This document shows positions 41,242 through 52,077 of a DNA stretch of 64,000 nucleotides, piece after piece. The stretch spans positions 124,001 to 188,000 of the forward strand of contig SVHH01000002.1 of NCBI GenBank assembly GCA_015055945.1, given 5' to 3'. Each line of letters opens with the position of its first letter. Positions within the stretch are counted from its first letter, which is position 1. Source of the stretch: Clostridiales bacterium (GTDB lineage: Bacteria; Bacillota; Clostridia; Christensenellales; Borkfalkiaceae). The notes under the pieces are model-generated. The model saw only the letters and a program-made list of their open reading frames with translations, had not been told where the DNA came from and made no database searches. The position numbers were made by a program, and so were the translations under genes.

Positions 41242-43350
41242 TTGAAAACGAAAAAGTCCAAAGGTATATGGATAGTTCTTGTTATTATCGTATTGGTAAT
41301 CGGTGCGCTTTCGGTTATGAACTGTATGAATAAGCGCATTGAAGTAAATTACTCTGAGTTCTATTCTGCTGTATATAGTAATCATCAACAAGATGGTGTA
41401 ATTTTAAAAGGCGATTTTGAAAATGCTGATGCTGCAAGTCTTAAAAACGCGGTTGGTAAGTATTCTTATAACTCAGTTATGATTAAAAACGTTATGTTTG
41501 ACAATTACGTTGTTGAATTTGATATTTTAATCAATTTAGAAAGTGGAAGGACCACGACGCTTAGATTTCTTACAAATTATTCTAGAGCAAGCAGTTCCGT
41601 TGATGCGTTGGAAAAACGTATGGAAGCGGTTGGTATTGATTTTGACTATACCGATCCTAACGCTGGTGCTATTTGGTCGTCGTTACTTCCGATTGGTGGA
41701 ACAATTCTTGCCGTAATCATTTTGTTCTTGCTTATGAATCAAACTCAAGGCGGAACGAAGAGCGCAATGAATTTTGCAAAAACCAACGCGCGCGTAAACC
41801 ATAATATTAAGAGTAGATTTACCGACGTTGCTGGCGCAGAAGAAGAAAAGGCGGAACTTGCTGAAGTTGTCGACTTCCTTAAAAATCCCAAAAAGTTCTC
41901 CGACCTTGGCGCAAGAATTCCTAAGGGCGTACTTTTGGTAGGGCCTCCAGGAACGGGTAAAACTTTATTTGCGAAAGCAGTTGCTGGCGAAGCGGGTGTT
42001 CCGTTCTTCTCTATTAGCGGTTCTGACTTCGTTGAAATGTTCGTCGGCGTGGGTGCATCGAGAGTAAGAGATTTGTTCGACGTTGCTAAAAAAAGCATGC
42101 CGTGTATCGTTTTTATTGACGAAATCGATGCAGTAGGTCGTCAACGTGGTACTGGTATGGGTGGTGGCCACGATGAAAGAGAACAAACGCTTAACCAACT
42201 TCTCGTGCAAATGGACGGTTTTGAAACTAACGACGGTATTATCGTTATGGCTGCAACCAACCGTGCCGATATATTAGACCCCGCGTTACTTAGACCGGGT
42301 AGATTTGACCGTCAAATTTACGTAAACGTTCCCGACGTTCGCGGTAGAGAAGCAATTTTGAAAGTTCACGCAAGAAACAAACCCCTTGCACCCGACGTTA
42401 ACTTTAAGACGGTTGCAAGAATGACTAGCGGTTTTTCTGGCGCTGACCTTGAAAACCTTTTGAACGAAGCGGCAATCTTGGCTGCTAGGGCAAATAGAAA
42501 GTTTATCGTAAACAAAGACCTTTACGAAGGTATCAATAAAGTATTGATGGGCCCGCAAAAGAAGAGTCGACTTGTTACTGAAACCGACAAGCGCATAACT
42601 GCTTATCACGAATCAGGCCACGCTATCTTGGCAAGGTTACTTCCGAATTGCGACCCCGTACACGAAGTTTCAATTATTCCGCGTGGGCAAGCGGCGGGCT
42701 ACACTATGACTAGACCTGACACCGATGATAACCACTTGACTAAGGCTAAACTTCTTGACGATATAGTTATGACGCTCGGTGGTAGAGTTGCCGAAGAACT
42801 TATCATTAAAGATATCTCGGCGGGCGCATCTGGTGATATCCAAATGGTTACTAAGCGTGCAAGGCTTATGGTTACCGAGTGGGGTATGAGTGAAAAGGTT
42901 GGTCCTATTTCTTACGGTTCTGACAAGGAAGTGTTCATTGGTAGAGATATGGCATCACACGTTTCTTATAGTGAAGAAACTGCTGCTATCATCGATGAAG
43001 AAATTAGAATTATAATCGACACCGCACTTCAAAAGGCTCGCAAGTTGTTGTCAAAAAATAAAAACTTGCTCGATAATATGGCAAGACTTCTCGTTGAGAG
43101 AGAAACGATTTTCACTGAAGAAGTTGACTTGCTTATGGAAGGCAAGACGGTTGAAGAGATTATGCAGTTTATGGATGAAAACGAGCATATTCTTCAAGAA
43201 AACCCCTTTGAAAGGAAATCAGCAAAAAGTGTAATTGTTCCCGAAAAAACAAAGACGGAACAAGAAATTGCTGACAAACCCGAAGAAAAACCCGAAGAAA
43301 AAACTGAAGAAAACAAAGAAGAAAAGACCGAAAATAAAGACGGTGAATAA
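41242..43350 (+). CDS. ftsH: ATP-dependent zinc metalloprotease FtsH (TTG start)
   Basis: [44 protein letters not shown] aaaggag precedes TTG 41242. Confidence 0.96.
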   Translation: MKTKKSKGIWIVLVIIVLVIGALSVMNCMNKRIEVNYSEFYSAVYSNHQQDGVILKGDFENADAASLKNAVGKYSYNSVMIKNVMFDNYVVEFDILINLESGRTTTLRFLTNYSRASSSVDALEKRMEAVGIDFDYTDPNAGAIWSSLLPIGGTILAVIILFLLMNQTQGGTKSAMNFAKTNARVNHNIKSRFTDVAGAEEEKAELAEVVDFLKNPKKFSDLGARIPKGVLLVGPPGTGKTLFAKAVAGEAGVPFFSISGSDFVEMFVGVGASRVRDLFDVAKKSMPCIVFIDEIDAVGRQRGTGMGGGHDEREQTLNQLLVQMDGFETNDGIIVMAATNRADILDPALLRPGRFDRQIYVNVPDVRGREAILKVHARNKPLAPDVNFKTVARMTSGFSGADLENLLNEAAILAARANRKFIVNKDLYEGINKVLMGPQKKSRLVTETDKRITAYHESGHAILARLLPNCDPVHEVSIIPRGQAAGYTMTRPDTDDNHLTKAKLLDDIVMTLGGRVAEELIIKDISAGASGDIQMVTKRARLMVTEWGMSEKVGPISYGSDKEVFIGRDMASHVSYSEETAAIIDEEIRIIIDTALQKARKLLSKNKNLLDNMARLLVERETIFTEEVDLLMEGKTVEEIMQFMDENEHILQENPFERKSAKSVIVPEKTKTEQEIADKPEEKPEEKTEENKEEKTENKDGE

Positions 43351-43393
43351 TTAACTTTAAGGATAAAGAGCAATACTTGCTAAGGAGAGAATT

Positions 43394-44170
43394 ATGGGTA
43401 AAATAATTGCTTTTTCAAATCAAAAAGGTGGCGTAGGAAAAACCACTACTTGTGTAAATATGTCTGCATACCTTGCAACCAAGGGTTATAAGTGTTTAGT
43501 TGTTGACCTTGACCCCCAAGGTAATGCGACCAGCGGTTTAGGCTTTGCTAAAAGCGACGTTAAGCATTCTGTTTACAACGTTATGATTGACGATATGCCT
43601 ATCGAAGACGCTGTTGTAAAAACTTGCGTTGACGGGCTTGACATTTTGCCGTCAAACATTGACCTTGCGGGTGCGGAAGTTGAACTTGTTTACATTAAAG
43701 ATAGAGAACACGTGTTAAAGCGTGTGTTGGAAAAAGCAAAATCCAGTTATGATTTTATCACTATCGATTGCCCGCCGTCGCTTGGGCTTCTCACCATCAA
43801 CGCGCTTGCGGCGTCTGATACGGTTATAATTCCTATCCAAAGCGAGTACTACGCATTAGAAGGTTTAAGCCAACTTATGAACACCATCAAACTTGTTGTT
43901 AAGCATTTAAACTCTGCACTCAAAATTGAAGGCGTGGTGCTTACGATGAGTGATAACCGCGCAATAATTTCCCGCCAAATTTCAGCGGAAATTAAAAAAT
44001 TCTTTGGAAAGCGCGTGTTTGAAACGGCTATTCCTAGAAACATTAGACTTGCGGAAGCGCCCAGCCACGGCGTGCCCATTATGCTCCACGACACTAAGTG
44101 CTCTGGCGCAAAGGCTTACTTGTCGTTAACCGAAGAATTTTTGGAAAGACAACCCGCAAAGAAAAATTAA
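43394..44170 (+). CDS. parA: Chromosome partitioning ATPase ParA/Soj
   Basis: FSNQKGGVGKTTTCVNMSAYLA, DLDPQGNATSGLG. Confidence 0.97.
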   Translation: MGKIIAFSNQKGGVGKTTTCVNMSAYLATKGYKCLVVDLDPQGNATSGLGFAKSDVKHSVYNVMIDDMPIEDAVVKTCVDGLDILPSNIDLAGAEVELVYIKDREHVLKRVLEKAKSSYDFITIDCPPSLGLLTINALAASDTVIIPIQSEYYALEGLSQLMNTIKLVVKHLNSALKIEGVVLTMSDNRAIISRQISAEIKKFFGKRVFETAIPRNIRLAEAPSHGVPIMLHDTKCSGAKAYLSLTEEFLERQPAKKN

Positions 44171-44194
44171 AAATAAATTACGGAGAAAGTAGAG

Positions 44195-45106
44195 ATGAAA
44201 CCAAACAGAGGATTGGGTAAAGGATTATCTGCATTATTTTCAGAAACCGAAGAAGATTACGGCAAAAGTTTACTTTTCGATGAAGAACCTGTAAAAGAAA
44301 CTAAAGAAAACGTTACGGAAATAGAAATTTCTTCTATTTTTGCTAACCCTAATCAACCGAGAAAAGTTTTTGACCAAACCGCGCTTAACGAACTTGCTGC
44401 ATCAATTGCAAAGCACGGCGTTATTATGCCGATTATCGTTAACAAGAGTGGCGACCGCTATATGATTATTGCGGGTGAAAGAAGATTCCGCGCAAGTAAA
44501 ATTGCGGGCTTAGAAAAAGTACCCGTTATTATTAAAAATTATAACGAACGCCAAATCAAAGAAATCTCGCTTATCGAAAACTTGCAAAGAGAAGACCTTA
44601 ACCCTATCGAAGCGGCAACCGCTATGCGCTCACTTATGGACGATTACGGAATGACTCAAGAAGAACTTGCTGATAGAATTGGTAAATCTCGCCCCGCAAT
44701 CGCTAACACTTTAAGACTTTTGAACCTTTCACAAGAAGTTATTAAACTCGTTGCCAACGGTGCACTTTCAGCGGGCCACGCAAGAACGCTTATTTCACTC
44801 CCCCAAACTGAACAAGTTAAGGTTGCTGAAGAAGCGATTAAAGGCGGACTTTCCGTGCGCGACGTGGAAAAGAAAGTCAAAGAGTATTTTGCTCCACCCG
44901 AAGAAAAGGCTAAAAAGAAAGCAAAACAAGAACTTTCTGCTGAGTTAAAAGAACTTATCGTGGATATGCAACGCGTGTTCGGTACTCGCGTAAACGCTAT
45001 CGGCAACGACAAAAAGGGTAGAATTTACATCGATTATTATACCCGCGATGATTTGGATAGACTTAGCGATATTTTAGAGTTTGTTAAGAGCAATAAAAAA
45101 CAATAA
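44195..45106 (+). CDS. parB: Chromosome partitioning protein ParB/Spo0J
   Basis: NRGLGKGLSALF, IIAGERRFRASKIAGL, ENLQREDLNPIEAATAMRSLMDDYGMTQEELADRIGKSRPAIANTLRLL. Confidence 0.97.
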   Translation: MKPNRGLGKGLSALFSETEEDYGKSLLFDEEPVKETKENVTEIEISSIFANPNQPRKVFDQTALNELAASIAKHGVIMPIIVNKSGDRYMIIAGERRFRASKIAGLEKVPVIIKNYNERQIKEISLIENLQREDLNPIEAATAMRSLMDDYGMTQEELADRIGKSRPAIANTLRLLNLSQEVIKLVANGALSAGHARTLISLPQTEQVKVAEEAIKGGLSVRDVEKKVKEYFAPPEEKAKKKAKQELSAELKELIVDMQRVFGTRVNAIGNDKKGRIYIDYYTRDDLDRLSDILEFVKSNKKQ

Positions 45107-45121
45107 AAGGAGAAATTCGAC

Positions 45122-45553
45122 ATGTGGATTTACGCTTGGCTTGCAGTAACGGCGATTGCGCTTGTGATTGAATTTTGCACAAACGAAATGGTTTCTATTT
45201 GGTTTGCTGGCGGCGGGCTTGTTGCTTTAATCTTATCCGCTTGCGGCGTACCGTGGATGATTTCTCTCCCCGTGTTTATAGTTCTTTCGTTTGTTTTGTT
45301 AGTATCGTTTAGAAAAATCGTAATGAAATTCTTAAACAAGGGCGATGCGCGCACGAACGCGGATTCGGCAATCGGCAAGGAATTTGCGCTTTTATCTTCC
45401 ATTGAATTTAATAAGCCTGGTACTATAAAGATAAACGATATCGTGTGGAACGTTACCACGGAAAAACAAGGCGAAAGCATTGCCGAAGGTACGATTGTTA
45501 AAGTTTTATCGCTTAAAGGCAATAAATACATAGTAGAATCTATTAAAAAATAA
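45122..45553 (+). CDS. NfeD-like membrane protein
   Basis: TMs + OB-fold-like C terminus; paired with SPFH gene. Confidence 0.85.
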   Translation: MWIYAWLAVTAIALVIEFCTNEMVSIWFAGGGLVALILSACGVPWMISLPVFIVLSFVLLVSFRKIVMKFLNKGDARTNADSAIGKEFALLSSIEFNKPGTIKINDIVWNVTTEKQGESIAEGTIVKVLSLKGNKYIVESIKK

Positions 45554-45584
45554 TTTATAAAAACAATATATAAGGAGAAAAATT

Positions 45585-46457
45585 ATGCCCCCAATTTTAG
45601 TAGTTTTGTTAGTTTTGGCAGTGATTGCATTTGTAATCATTATTTCATCAATTAAGATTGTTCGTCAATCAACGGCAGTAGTTGTAGAAAGACTTGGTAA
45701 ATTCCATAGACTTTTACACACTGGCATCCACTTTATTTTCCCGTTCATTGATAAAGCGGTTGGCAACCCCATTAGTTTGAAAGAACGCGTTGCAGACTTT
45801 GCTCCCCAACCCGTTATTACAAAAGATAACGTTACCATGCAAATCGACACGGTTGTCTACTTCCAAGTAACCGATGCTAAACTCTTTACTTACGGTGTTG
45901 AACATCCTATCCGTGCTATTGAAAACCTTACGGCAACCACGCTTAGAAACCTTGTCGGTGAATTAGAACTTGACGGAACGCTTACTTCAAGAGATACCGT
46001 AAACAGCAAAATGCGTATGATTCTTGACGAAGCAACTGACCCGTGGGGTATTAAGATTAACCGTGTGGAACTTAAGAATATTCTTCCGCCGAAGGATATT
46101 CAACAAGCCATGGAAAAACAAATGAGAGCAGAGCGCGAACGCCGTGAAGCAATCTTGAAAGCCGAAGGTGAAAAGAGAAGTAGTATTCTCGTTGCTGAAG
46201 GTGAAAAGGAAGCAATGATTTTACGCGCGGAAGCGAAGAAGGCGGCGGTAATTGCCGAAGCAGAAGGTACTGCTAACGCAATTAAACTTATCAACGATGC
46301 TAACCCCAACGCTGCATACCTTACCTTGAAAGGTTACGACGCGTTGAAGATTATGGCGGACGGCAATGCAACCAAGATTATCGTACCCAGCGAAATTCAA
46401 AACGTAACGGGCTTGCTTGCAAGTTTGAAAGCCGTTGTTGAAGAAGAAAAGAAATAA
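45585..46457 (+). CDS. SPFH/stomatin-like (QmcA-type) protein
   Basis: STAVVVERLGKFHRLLHTGIHFIFPFID, MRAERERREAILKAEGEKRSSILVAEGEKEAMILRAEAKK. Confidence 0.94.
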   Translation: MPPILVVLLVLAVIAFVIIISSIKIVRQSTAVVVERLGKFHRLLHTGIHFIFPFIDKAVGNPISLKERVADFAPQPVITKDNVTMQIDTVVYFQVTDAKLFTYGVEHPIRAIENLTATTLRNLVGELELDGTLTSRDTVNSKMRMILDEATDPWGIKINRVELKNILPPKDIQQAMEKQMRAERERREAILKAEGEKRSSILVAEGEKEAMILRAEAKKAAVIAEAEGTANAIKLINDANPNAAYLTLKGYDALKIMADGNATKIIVPSEIQNVTGLLASLKAVVEEEKK

Positions 46458-46504
46458 ATAAAAATTAAAAAAGGGCGCGTTTCTCGCCCTTTTTGTTTGG
46501 TAAA

Positions 46505-47902
46505 ATGATAGAATTACAAAAGTTAGACAAAAATATTAAAGTAATTGAGCCGTATATATCAAGGTCGGAAGTGTCTTTTTGCGATATTTCTTTAGGCGTG
46601 CGCTTTATGTGGGGTGATGAGTTCGTTATAGAATACGCTATTTATAACGATACGCTTATTATGAAGGAAACTTCACCCGATTATAGCGATGCGTTTTACT
46701 ATCCTATGGGTAGCGATATCAACGGTGCGCTTGGTCGAATAGAAGAATACTGCATAAAAAACAATATGCCGCTTAAGTTTTGCTGTCTTGATAATAGAGT
46801 TGCGGCAATTCTTAGTAAGCGTTATCACTCGGTTAAAATATATAATGATAGAGATTGGAGTGATTATATTTACGATGCGGAAAAGTTCAAAACTTATTCT
46901 GGAAAGAAGTTTAGCGGGCAAAGAAATCACGTAAATAAATTCAAGAGATTATATCCAAATTATTCTTTCAAAGTTATTGAACGCGGAGATTTTTCTAAAA
47001 TCAAAGAGTTTTTGGATGAGTTTAATAGCAAAACCGAGTTTTTGCGCTGGTCTGAAGCGGTTGAACAAAAAAAGGTGTTTGACTTGGTTGAAAACATGTT
47101 TGAACTCGGTCAAGTTGGCGGGCTTATTGAAATAGGCGGAAAAGTAGTTGCTTTTTCCGTTGGTGAAGTTGTCGGCGACACACTCATCGTTCATATCGAA
47201 AAGGCTTTAATTAAGTACGAAGGCATATATCCCACTATGGCGCAAGAGTTTGCAAAAGCGTTTGCAGTATCTGGCGTAAAGAAAATCAACCGCGAAGAAG
47301 ACTGCGGGGATACAGGGCTTAGAATATCTAAACTTCAATATCAACCCATAGAAGTTAAAGAAAAGAACTTTTTAACTGCAACCACGCTTTTTGACAAAAT
47401 TTCCGCACCCGTTTTAATAAAAACCGAACGCTTAACCATAACTGAACTTCAAAAAGAAGATAAAGAACCGTATCAAAAACTCTATCTTGACGAAGAACTA
47501 AACAAGTGGTGGGGTTATGATTATAGGGAAGATTTAGGCGACAATAAACCCACGCCCGAATATTTTTACTTTTTCCAAAACGCATTGAAAGAGAAAAAGG
47601 AAGAATTTTCTTTTGCGGTTAAAGAAAACGGCAAACTCGTTGGAGAACTGGTTTTACACAACTTTGATTTTGTCGGCGGGGTTGAAATGGGTTTTAGGTT
47701 CTTTAAAGATTGTCAAGGTAAAGGATTCGCTTTTGAGAGTGCAACGGCGCTAAAAGAATACGCTTTTGAAATTTTAGGAGCGAAAACCTTAAAGTCAAGA
47801 TGTTTTAAAGAAAATATTCCGTCTGCACGCCTTATAGGTCGACTGGGACTAAAAAAATATAAAGAAAGTGAAACGCATTTCTTTTTCAAATTAGACAGAT
47901 AA
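46505..47902 (+). CDS. DUF2156-like + GNAT acetyltransferase fusion
   Basis: N-terminal ~300 aa (YSGKKFSGQRNHVNKFKRLYPNYSFKVI...NREEDCGDTGLRISKLQYQP) and C-terminal GNAT (GFRFFKDCQGKGFAFESATALKEYAFEILGAKTLKSRCFKENIPSARLIGRLGL). Confidence 0.85.
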   Translation: MIELQKLDKNIKVIEPYISRSEVSFCDISLGVRFMWGDEFVIEYAIYNDTLIMKETSPDYSDAFYYPMGSDINGALGRIEEYCIKNNMPLKFCCLDNRVAAILSKRYHSVKIYNDRDWSDYIYDAEKFKTYSGKKFSGQRNHVNKFKRLYPNYSFKVIERGDFSKIKEFLDEFNSKTEFLRWSEAVEQKKVFDLVENMFELGQVGGLIEIGGKVVAFSVGEVVGDTLIVHIEKALIKYEGIYPTMAQEFAKAFAVSGVKKINREEDCGDTGLRISKLQYQPIEVKEKNFLTATTLFDKISAPVLIKTERLTITELQKEDKEPYQKLYLDEELNKWWGYDYREDLGDNKPTPEYFYFFQNALKEKKEEFSFAVKENGKLVGELVLHNFDFVGGVEMGFRFFKDCQGKGFAFESATALKEYAFEILGAKTLKSRCFKENIPSARLIGRLGLKKYKESETHFFFKLDR

Positions 47903-47956
47903 AAAACAAAAACGGTTGAGAAAAAACTCAACCGTTTTATTATTTTTGTTACTTTT

Positions 47957-48547
47957 TTATTCGTCAAGACAGGCGGCAATACCCAAAACGCTTTCTTTTA
48001 AGGATATCAAAGAGCCGTTGTTGTACACTACTGCGTAATCACTAAGGTCTGCCGTATCGTAATCAAATTGATTATTCATACGCGATATGATTTGTTCTTC
48101 TGAGAGATTGGATCGCGTTTTAACGCTTTCAATGCGCGCCCTTTTGTCTCGCATTATAACGATAACCGCATCAAAGTGTTTTTGGTAACTGCGTTCAAAG
48201 AGTAAAGGCACTTCAACGAACACTACTCCGCCGAGTTTTTTAGCCTTGCCTTTAACTTCCTTTAGTACTCGCGGGGTGATAAGCGCGGTTAGTTTTTCTA
48301 GCCTTTTCTTATCGTTAAAAACTATTGCGGAAATGGCTTTTCTGTCAATGATTAAATCTTTTTTGCCACTAACTGCACTTGGAAAAAGTTTTTGAAGTTT
48401 ACGCTTAATCTTGTCTTGTTCGTAGAGTTCGTTAGTTATAGCGTCGCAAGAGAGCGTTTTGTATCCAGCATCGCTTAAAATTTTCAGCGCGGCGCTTTTT
48501 CCGCTGCCTATTCCGCCAGTCAATGCTATCATTCTAAATTTTTTCAT
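47957..48547 (-). CDS. coaE: Dephospho-CoA kinase
   Basis: IALTGGIGSGKSAALKIL...VFVEVPLLFE. Confidence 0.95.
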   Translation of the reverse strand: MKKFRMIALTGGIGSGKSAALKILSDAGYKTLSCDAITNELYEQDKIKRKLQKLFPSAVSGKKDLIIDRKAISAIVFNDKKRLEKLTALITPRVLKEVKGKAKKLGGVVFVEVPLLFERSYQKHFDAVIVIMRDKRARIESVKTRSNLSEEQIISRMNNQFDYDTADLSDYAVVYNNGSLISLKESVLGIAACLDE

Positions 48548-48550
48548 AAA

Positions 48551-51115
48551 TTATTTAGCGTCAAACCAAGTTTTTCCGCTTTCGGGTGAAACGAAAAGCG
48601 GAACGCAAAGTTTAACAGCGCCCTCCATTTCTTCAGTAAGAATTTTTTCAATCATTTCCTTTTCGCTAACAAACGCATCTATGATAAGTTCGTCGTGAAC
48701 TTGCAAAATTAGTTCAGATTTAAGGTTTTCTTTTTTTATGCGTCTAGCGACGCCAAGCATAGCGAGTTTAATGATGTCTGCACTGCTGCCTTGTAACGGC
48801 ATATTCATAGCAACGCGCTCGCCAAACTGGCGCAAGTTGTAGTTTGAAGATAAAAGTTCTCTAATATATCTTCTTCTGCCGAGCAAGGTTTTAGCATAAC
48901 CGTTGGCTTTTGCAAAAGCAACGTTTTTGTCCATATAATCTTTAACTTCGGGGTATTCTTTGAAGTAAGAATTGATATACTCTCTGGCTTGAGCGTTAGA
49001 AATCTTTAGTTGTTTTGCCAAGCCAAATTCACTCATACCGTAAATTATGCCAAAGTTTACAGCCTTTGCACTGCTGCGCATTTGCGGGGTAACTTCATCT
49101 AGTTTTACGCCAAAAACCTTTGCGGCTGTCGTTGCGTGTATATCTTTTCCGCTGTTAAAAGCATCAATTAAACTTTTGCAGCCTGAAAACGCTGCAAGTA
49201 AGCGCAGTTCGATTTGAGAATAATCCGCACCTACTAAAATTCTATCATCGGCTTTTGCAACGAAAAATTTTCTAATTTCCTTGCCTTCTTCTTCCCTTAC
49301 GGGAATGTTTTGAAGGTTGGGTTCTTTGCTGGATAATCTTCCTGTCGCGGTTACCGTTTGATTGAAAGAAGTGTGTATAAGCCCAGTGTTCTTTTCAACT
49401 AGCGGCTTAAACCCTTCGATATAGGTTGAGTGAAGTTTTTGAATTTGTCTATATTTTAAGATAAGCGGAACGATAGGGTGCAAATGTTCAATGCTCTCTA
49501 AAATTTCCGCATTAGTCGAATAGCCCGACTTAGTCTTTTTGCCCTTTGCAATTTGAAGTTTGCCAAAAAGAACTTCGCCTAACTGTTTGGGCGAGTTAAC
49601 GTTAAGAGATGCATCTTCCGCAAGCGCGCGGATTTGCGTTTCTAAATCGGCAAGAATAGATTTATACTTGTCGCCCGCTTGGTTTAGTGCAGTAATTTCC
49701 ACTTTAAAACCCGCGTTTTCCATATCAAAAAGCACGTCGGTAAGCGGAAGTTCAACTTCAAAGTAGAGTTTTTCTTGATCTTCTTCTTTTAATTTGTCTT
49801 TTAAGATATTATACGCCGCAAAAAGCGAAGCCGCGGGCGTTTCTTTATTTAAGCCGTAAGCATCAAACAAATCTTGGGCGGTTTCAACCTTGCCAGAAAA
49901 GTCCGCAAGGTACTTCATTATAGAAATATCATCACAAGGCGCGCTAAAGTCGCTGTGGAATTTAATTAAATGTTTTAAGTCCTTTTTGCTGTAAGCAATA
50001 AGCGGAACTTTTCCAGTAAAAAGCGGAATAAGCGCGGTGATTATTGCGGAAAGTTCAAACCCGTCGTCAAGAAGTAATTGACGGATAGGTATTTTATATT
50101 CGGTTTTGCCGTCGCAAAGATAGGTTGCAGTATCCGTAAAAATTAAAGCAACTTTTTCTGCGCTGTAAATAGGGGTTATGTCAGCAAAATCTTGTACCGT
50201 AACCGTTTTTATTGTACTATTTGACGGAATTTCTTGCACCGTATCACTGGGAATGGCAGCATTTTCAAACAACTCATCCTTTTTGTAGAGCGACTTAAAT
50301 TCATATTCGATAAACTTCTTTCTAACTTCTTGTGAAAACGGAAGTGTAATAGTCATATGAGAAACGTCGGTATCCACGCCGCAGTCGCAGTCGATAGTTG
50401 CAAGCGTCCTAGAAAGATAAGCCGAGTCTTTGCCGTTTATAACTTTTTCTTGCAACTTGCCTTTTAATTCGTGAGCGTTTGCAAAAACGCCGTCAATATC
50501 TTTATAAGATTGCAAAAGGTTAAGTGCTGTTTTTTCGCCCACGCCAGCAATACCGGGGATATTATCTGAAGAATCGCCCATAAGCGCTTTAAGTTCAATT
50601 ATTTGGCTTGGGATAAGGGTTGTTTTTTCAGTAAAATTATCAAGAGTGTAAATTTCAACGTCGGTTATACCGCGTTTTGTAAAGTGAACTTCGGTTTGTT
50701 CGTCAACTAGTTGCAAAGCGTCCTTATCGCCAGTGAAGATGTAGGTTAAAATATCCGTGTGTTTTGCAACCGTGCCTATGATATCGTCCGCTTCCGAGCC
50801 TTCTTTTTCTAAAACGGTAACGCCCATAATCTTTAAAAGGTCTTTTAAGAGCGGAATTTGCGGGCGAAGATCTTCGGGCATAGGCTTTCTTGTGCCCTTA
50901 TAATCAGCAAAAATTTTATGGCGGAAAGTGGGCGCTTTTAAGTCAAAAGCAACCGCAACGTACTTAGGCTTGATATCGCCAAGCATTTTGAAGAACATAT
51001 TCATAAAACCGTACACGGCGTTGGTGGGCGTTCCACTTTTAGTAGAAAGCGCGGGCATAGCGTAAAAAGCACGGTTGATTAAACTGTTTCCATCAATAAG
51101 CACTAATTTTTCCAT
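48551..51115 (-). CDS. polA: DNA polymerase I
   Basis: 5'-3' exonuclease N-terminus, DYSQIELRLLAAFSGC, QVHDELIIDA. Confidence 0.97.
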   Translation of the reverse strand: MEKLVLIDGNSLINRAFYAMPALSTKSGTPTNAVYGFMNMFFKMLGDIKPKYVAVAFDLKAPTFRHKIFADYKGTRKPMPEDLRPQIPLLKDLLKIMGVTVLEKEGSEADDIIGTVAKHTDILTYIFTGDKDALQLVDEQTEVHFTKRGITDVEIYTLDNFTEKTTLIPSQIIELKALMGDSSDNIPGIAGVGEKTALNLLQSYKDIDGVFANAHELKGKLQEKVINGKDSAYLSRTLATIDCDCGVDTDVSHMTITLPFSQEVRKKFIEYEFKSLYKKDELFENAAIPSDTVQEIPSNSTIKTVTVQDFADITPIYSAEKVALIFTDTATYLCDGKTEYKIPIRQLLLDDGFELSAIITALIPLFTGKVPLIAYSKKDLKHLIKFHSDFSAPCDDISIMKYLADFSGKVETAQDLFDAYGLNKETPAASLFAAYNILKDKLKEEDQEKLYFEVELPLTDVLFDMENAGFKVEITALNQAGDKYKSILADLETQIRALAEDASLNVNSPKQLGEVLFGKLQIAKGKKTKSGYSTNAEILESIEHLHPIVPLILKYRQIQKLHSTYIEGFKPLVEKNTGLIHTSFNQTVTATGRLSSKEPNLQNIPVREEEGKEIRKFFVAKADDRILVGADYSQIELRLLAAFSGCKSLIDAFNSGKDIHATTAAKVFGVKLDEVTPQMRSSAKAVNFGIIYGMSEFGLAKQLKISNAQAREYINSYFKEYPEVKDYMDKNVAFAKANGYAKTLLGRRRYIRELLSSNYNLRQFGERVAMNMPLQGSSADIIKLAMLGVARRIKKENLKSELILQVHDELIIDAFVSEKEMIEKILTEEMEGAVKLCVPLFVSPESGKTWFDAK

Positions 51116-51263
51116 AAAAATTCCTTATCAATCGCTTGCCAAACATAAAAATTTATGGTATTATTTTATGGCAAGCAACGATGACGTTGTTTTGTGTTAA
51201 GTATTTTACCATTTAATTTTACCAAAAATACTTGTAAAATGCAACAAATAATTAAAAATAAAC

Positions 51264-51350
51264 GCCGCTGTGGTGAAATTGGCAGACGCGCTGGACTCAA
51301 AATCCAGTGGTAGTGATACCGTGCCGGTTCGACTCCGGCCAGCGGCACCA
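51264..51350 (+). tRNA. tRNA-Leu(CAA)
   Basis: Class II tRNA; acceptor GCCGCTG/CAGCGGC-ACCA, anticodon stem CTGGA-ctCAAaa-TCCAG, T arm GGTTCGACTCC; CCA encoded. Confidence 0.96.
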
Positions 51351-51356
51351 AAAAAA

Positions 51357-51386
51357 GAAAGCGACTAACTCAGTCGCTTTCTTTTT
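51357..51386 (+). terminator. Intrinsic terminator after tRNA-Leu
   Basis: GAAAGCGACTaactcAGTCGCTTTCTTTTTT. Confidence 0.9.
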
Positions 51387-51389
51387 TAT

Positions 51390-51547
51390 CCAAGCCATCG
51401 TCGGCTTGGTATGTAATCACGCGATAGCGTGTATGTAATTGCCAAGGCACATATATTTCTTTGTGTGGGTTGGCTTGATGACATGCACAACGTTGTTGTG
51501 AGTACATGCAATACTGCGTATTGATTACATTCACGATGAATCGTGAG
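51390..51547 (+). repeat. Ladder of short hairpins with repeated linkers
   Basis: CCAAGCC/GGCTTGG; CACGC/GCGTG; GCCAA..TTGGC; CACAAC/GTTGTG; CAATAC/GTATTG; TCACGA/TCGTGA; linkers ATGTAAT x2, ACATG x2, ATTACAT. Confidence 0.85.
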
Positions 51548-51564
51548 TAGTTGAAGGGGAATTT

Positions 51565-51924
51565 ATGCAAAAAAACTTACTGATGGAGTATTCTAAACGA
51601 TTAGCGATTGAGTTAGAACTTGTTTGCAAGGAGATTAAAGGAAATTCAAATGCGGTTTTTCAAATAAGAAAGTCATCATCTAGTGTTTTTGCAAACGTAA
51701 GCGAAGCGCAATATCCACAAAGTTTAAAAGACATGTTATCTAAACTTAAAATTGCGAGAAAAGAATGTTTTGAAACAGAAAGTTGGTTAGAAATTTTACG
51801 CTCGACAGGATATATAAATGAGAATATTTTTAAAAAATATCGTAACCTTTGTGGGCGAATTAGAAGAATGCTTACTGCTTCTTGTATCACTATCGAAAAA
51901 AAGATAGCAGATAGCACTGTGTAA
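51565..51924 (+). CDS. Four-helix-bundle protein (23S rRNA intervening-sequence/S23-like)
   Basis: YSKRLAIELELVCKEIKGNSNAVFQIRKSSSSVFANVSEAQYPQSLKDMLSKLKIARKECFETESWLEIL. Confidence 0.85.
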   Translation: MQKNLLMEYSKRLAIELELVCKEIKGNSNAVFQIRKSSSSVFANVSEAQYPQSLKDMLSKLKIARKECFETESWLEILRSTGYINENIFKKYRNLCGRIRRMLTASCITIEKKIADSTV

Positions 51925-52077
51925 AATAAAGTGAAAATTATAATAAAAGAGCAAGCAACTAAAAAGTTGTTTGCTCTTTTCGTTTTATGGTTGGGTTTTG
52001 TAAAAATTTTGGTTTGGTATTTACAAAATGAGTTTAGAGTGATATAATTAAGTAAACAAAAACTTGTGGGGTGGGGT

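Noticed and set aside
51166-51351. ORF on minus strand (MVPLAGVEPARYHYHWILSPARLPISPQRR...)
   Set aside because: Antisense to tRNA-Leu; a typical spurious ORF from tRNA-Leu complements.
51565-51924. Diversity-generating retroelement
   Set aside because: No reverse transcriptase, template/variable repeat pair or target protein seen nearby; only the Avd-like fold resemblance.
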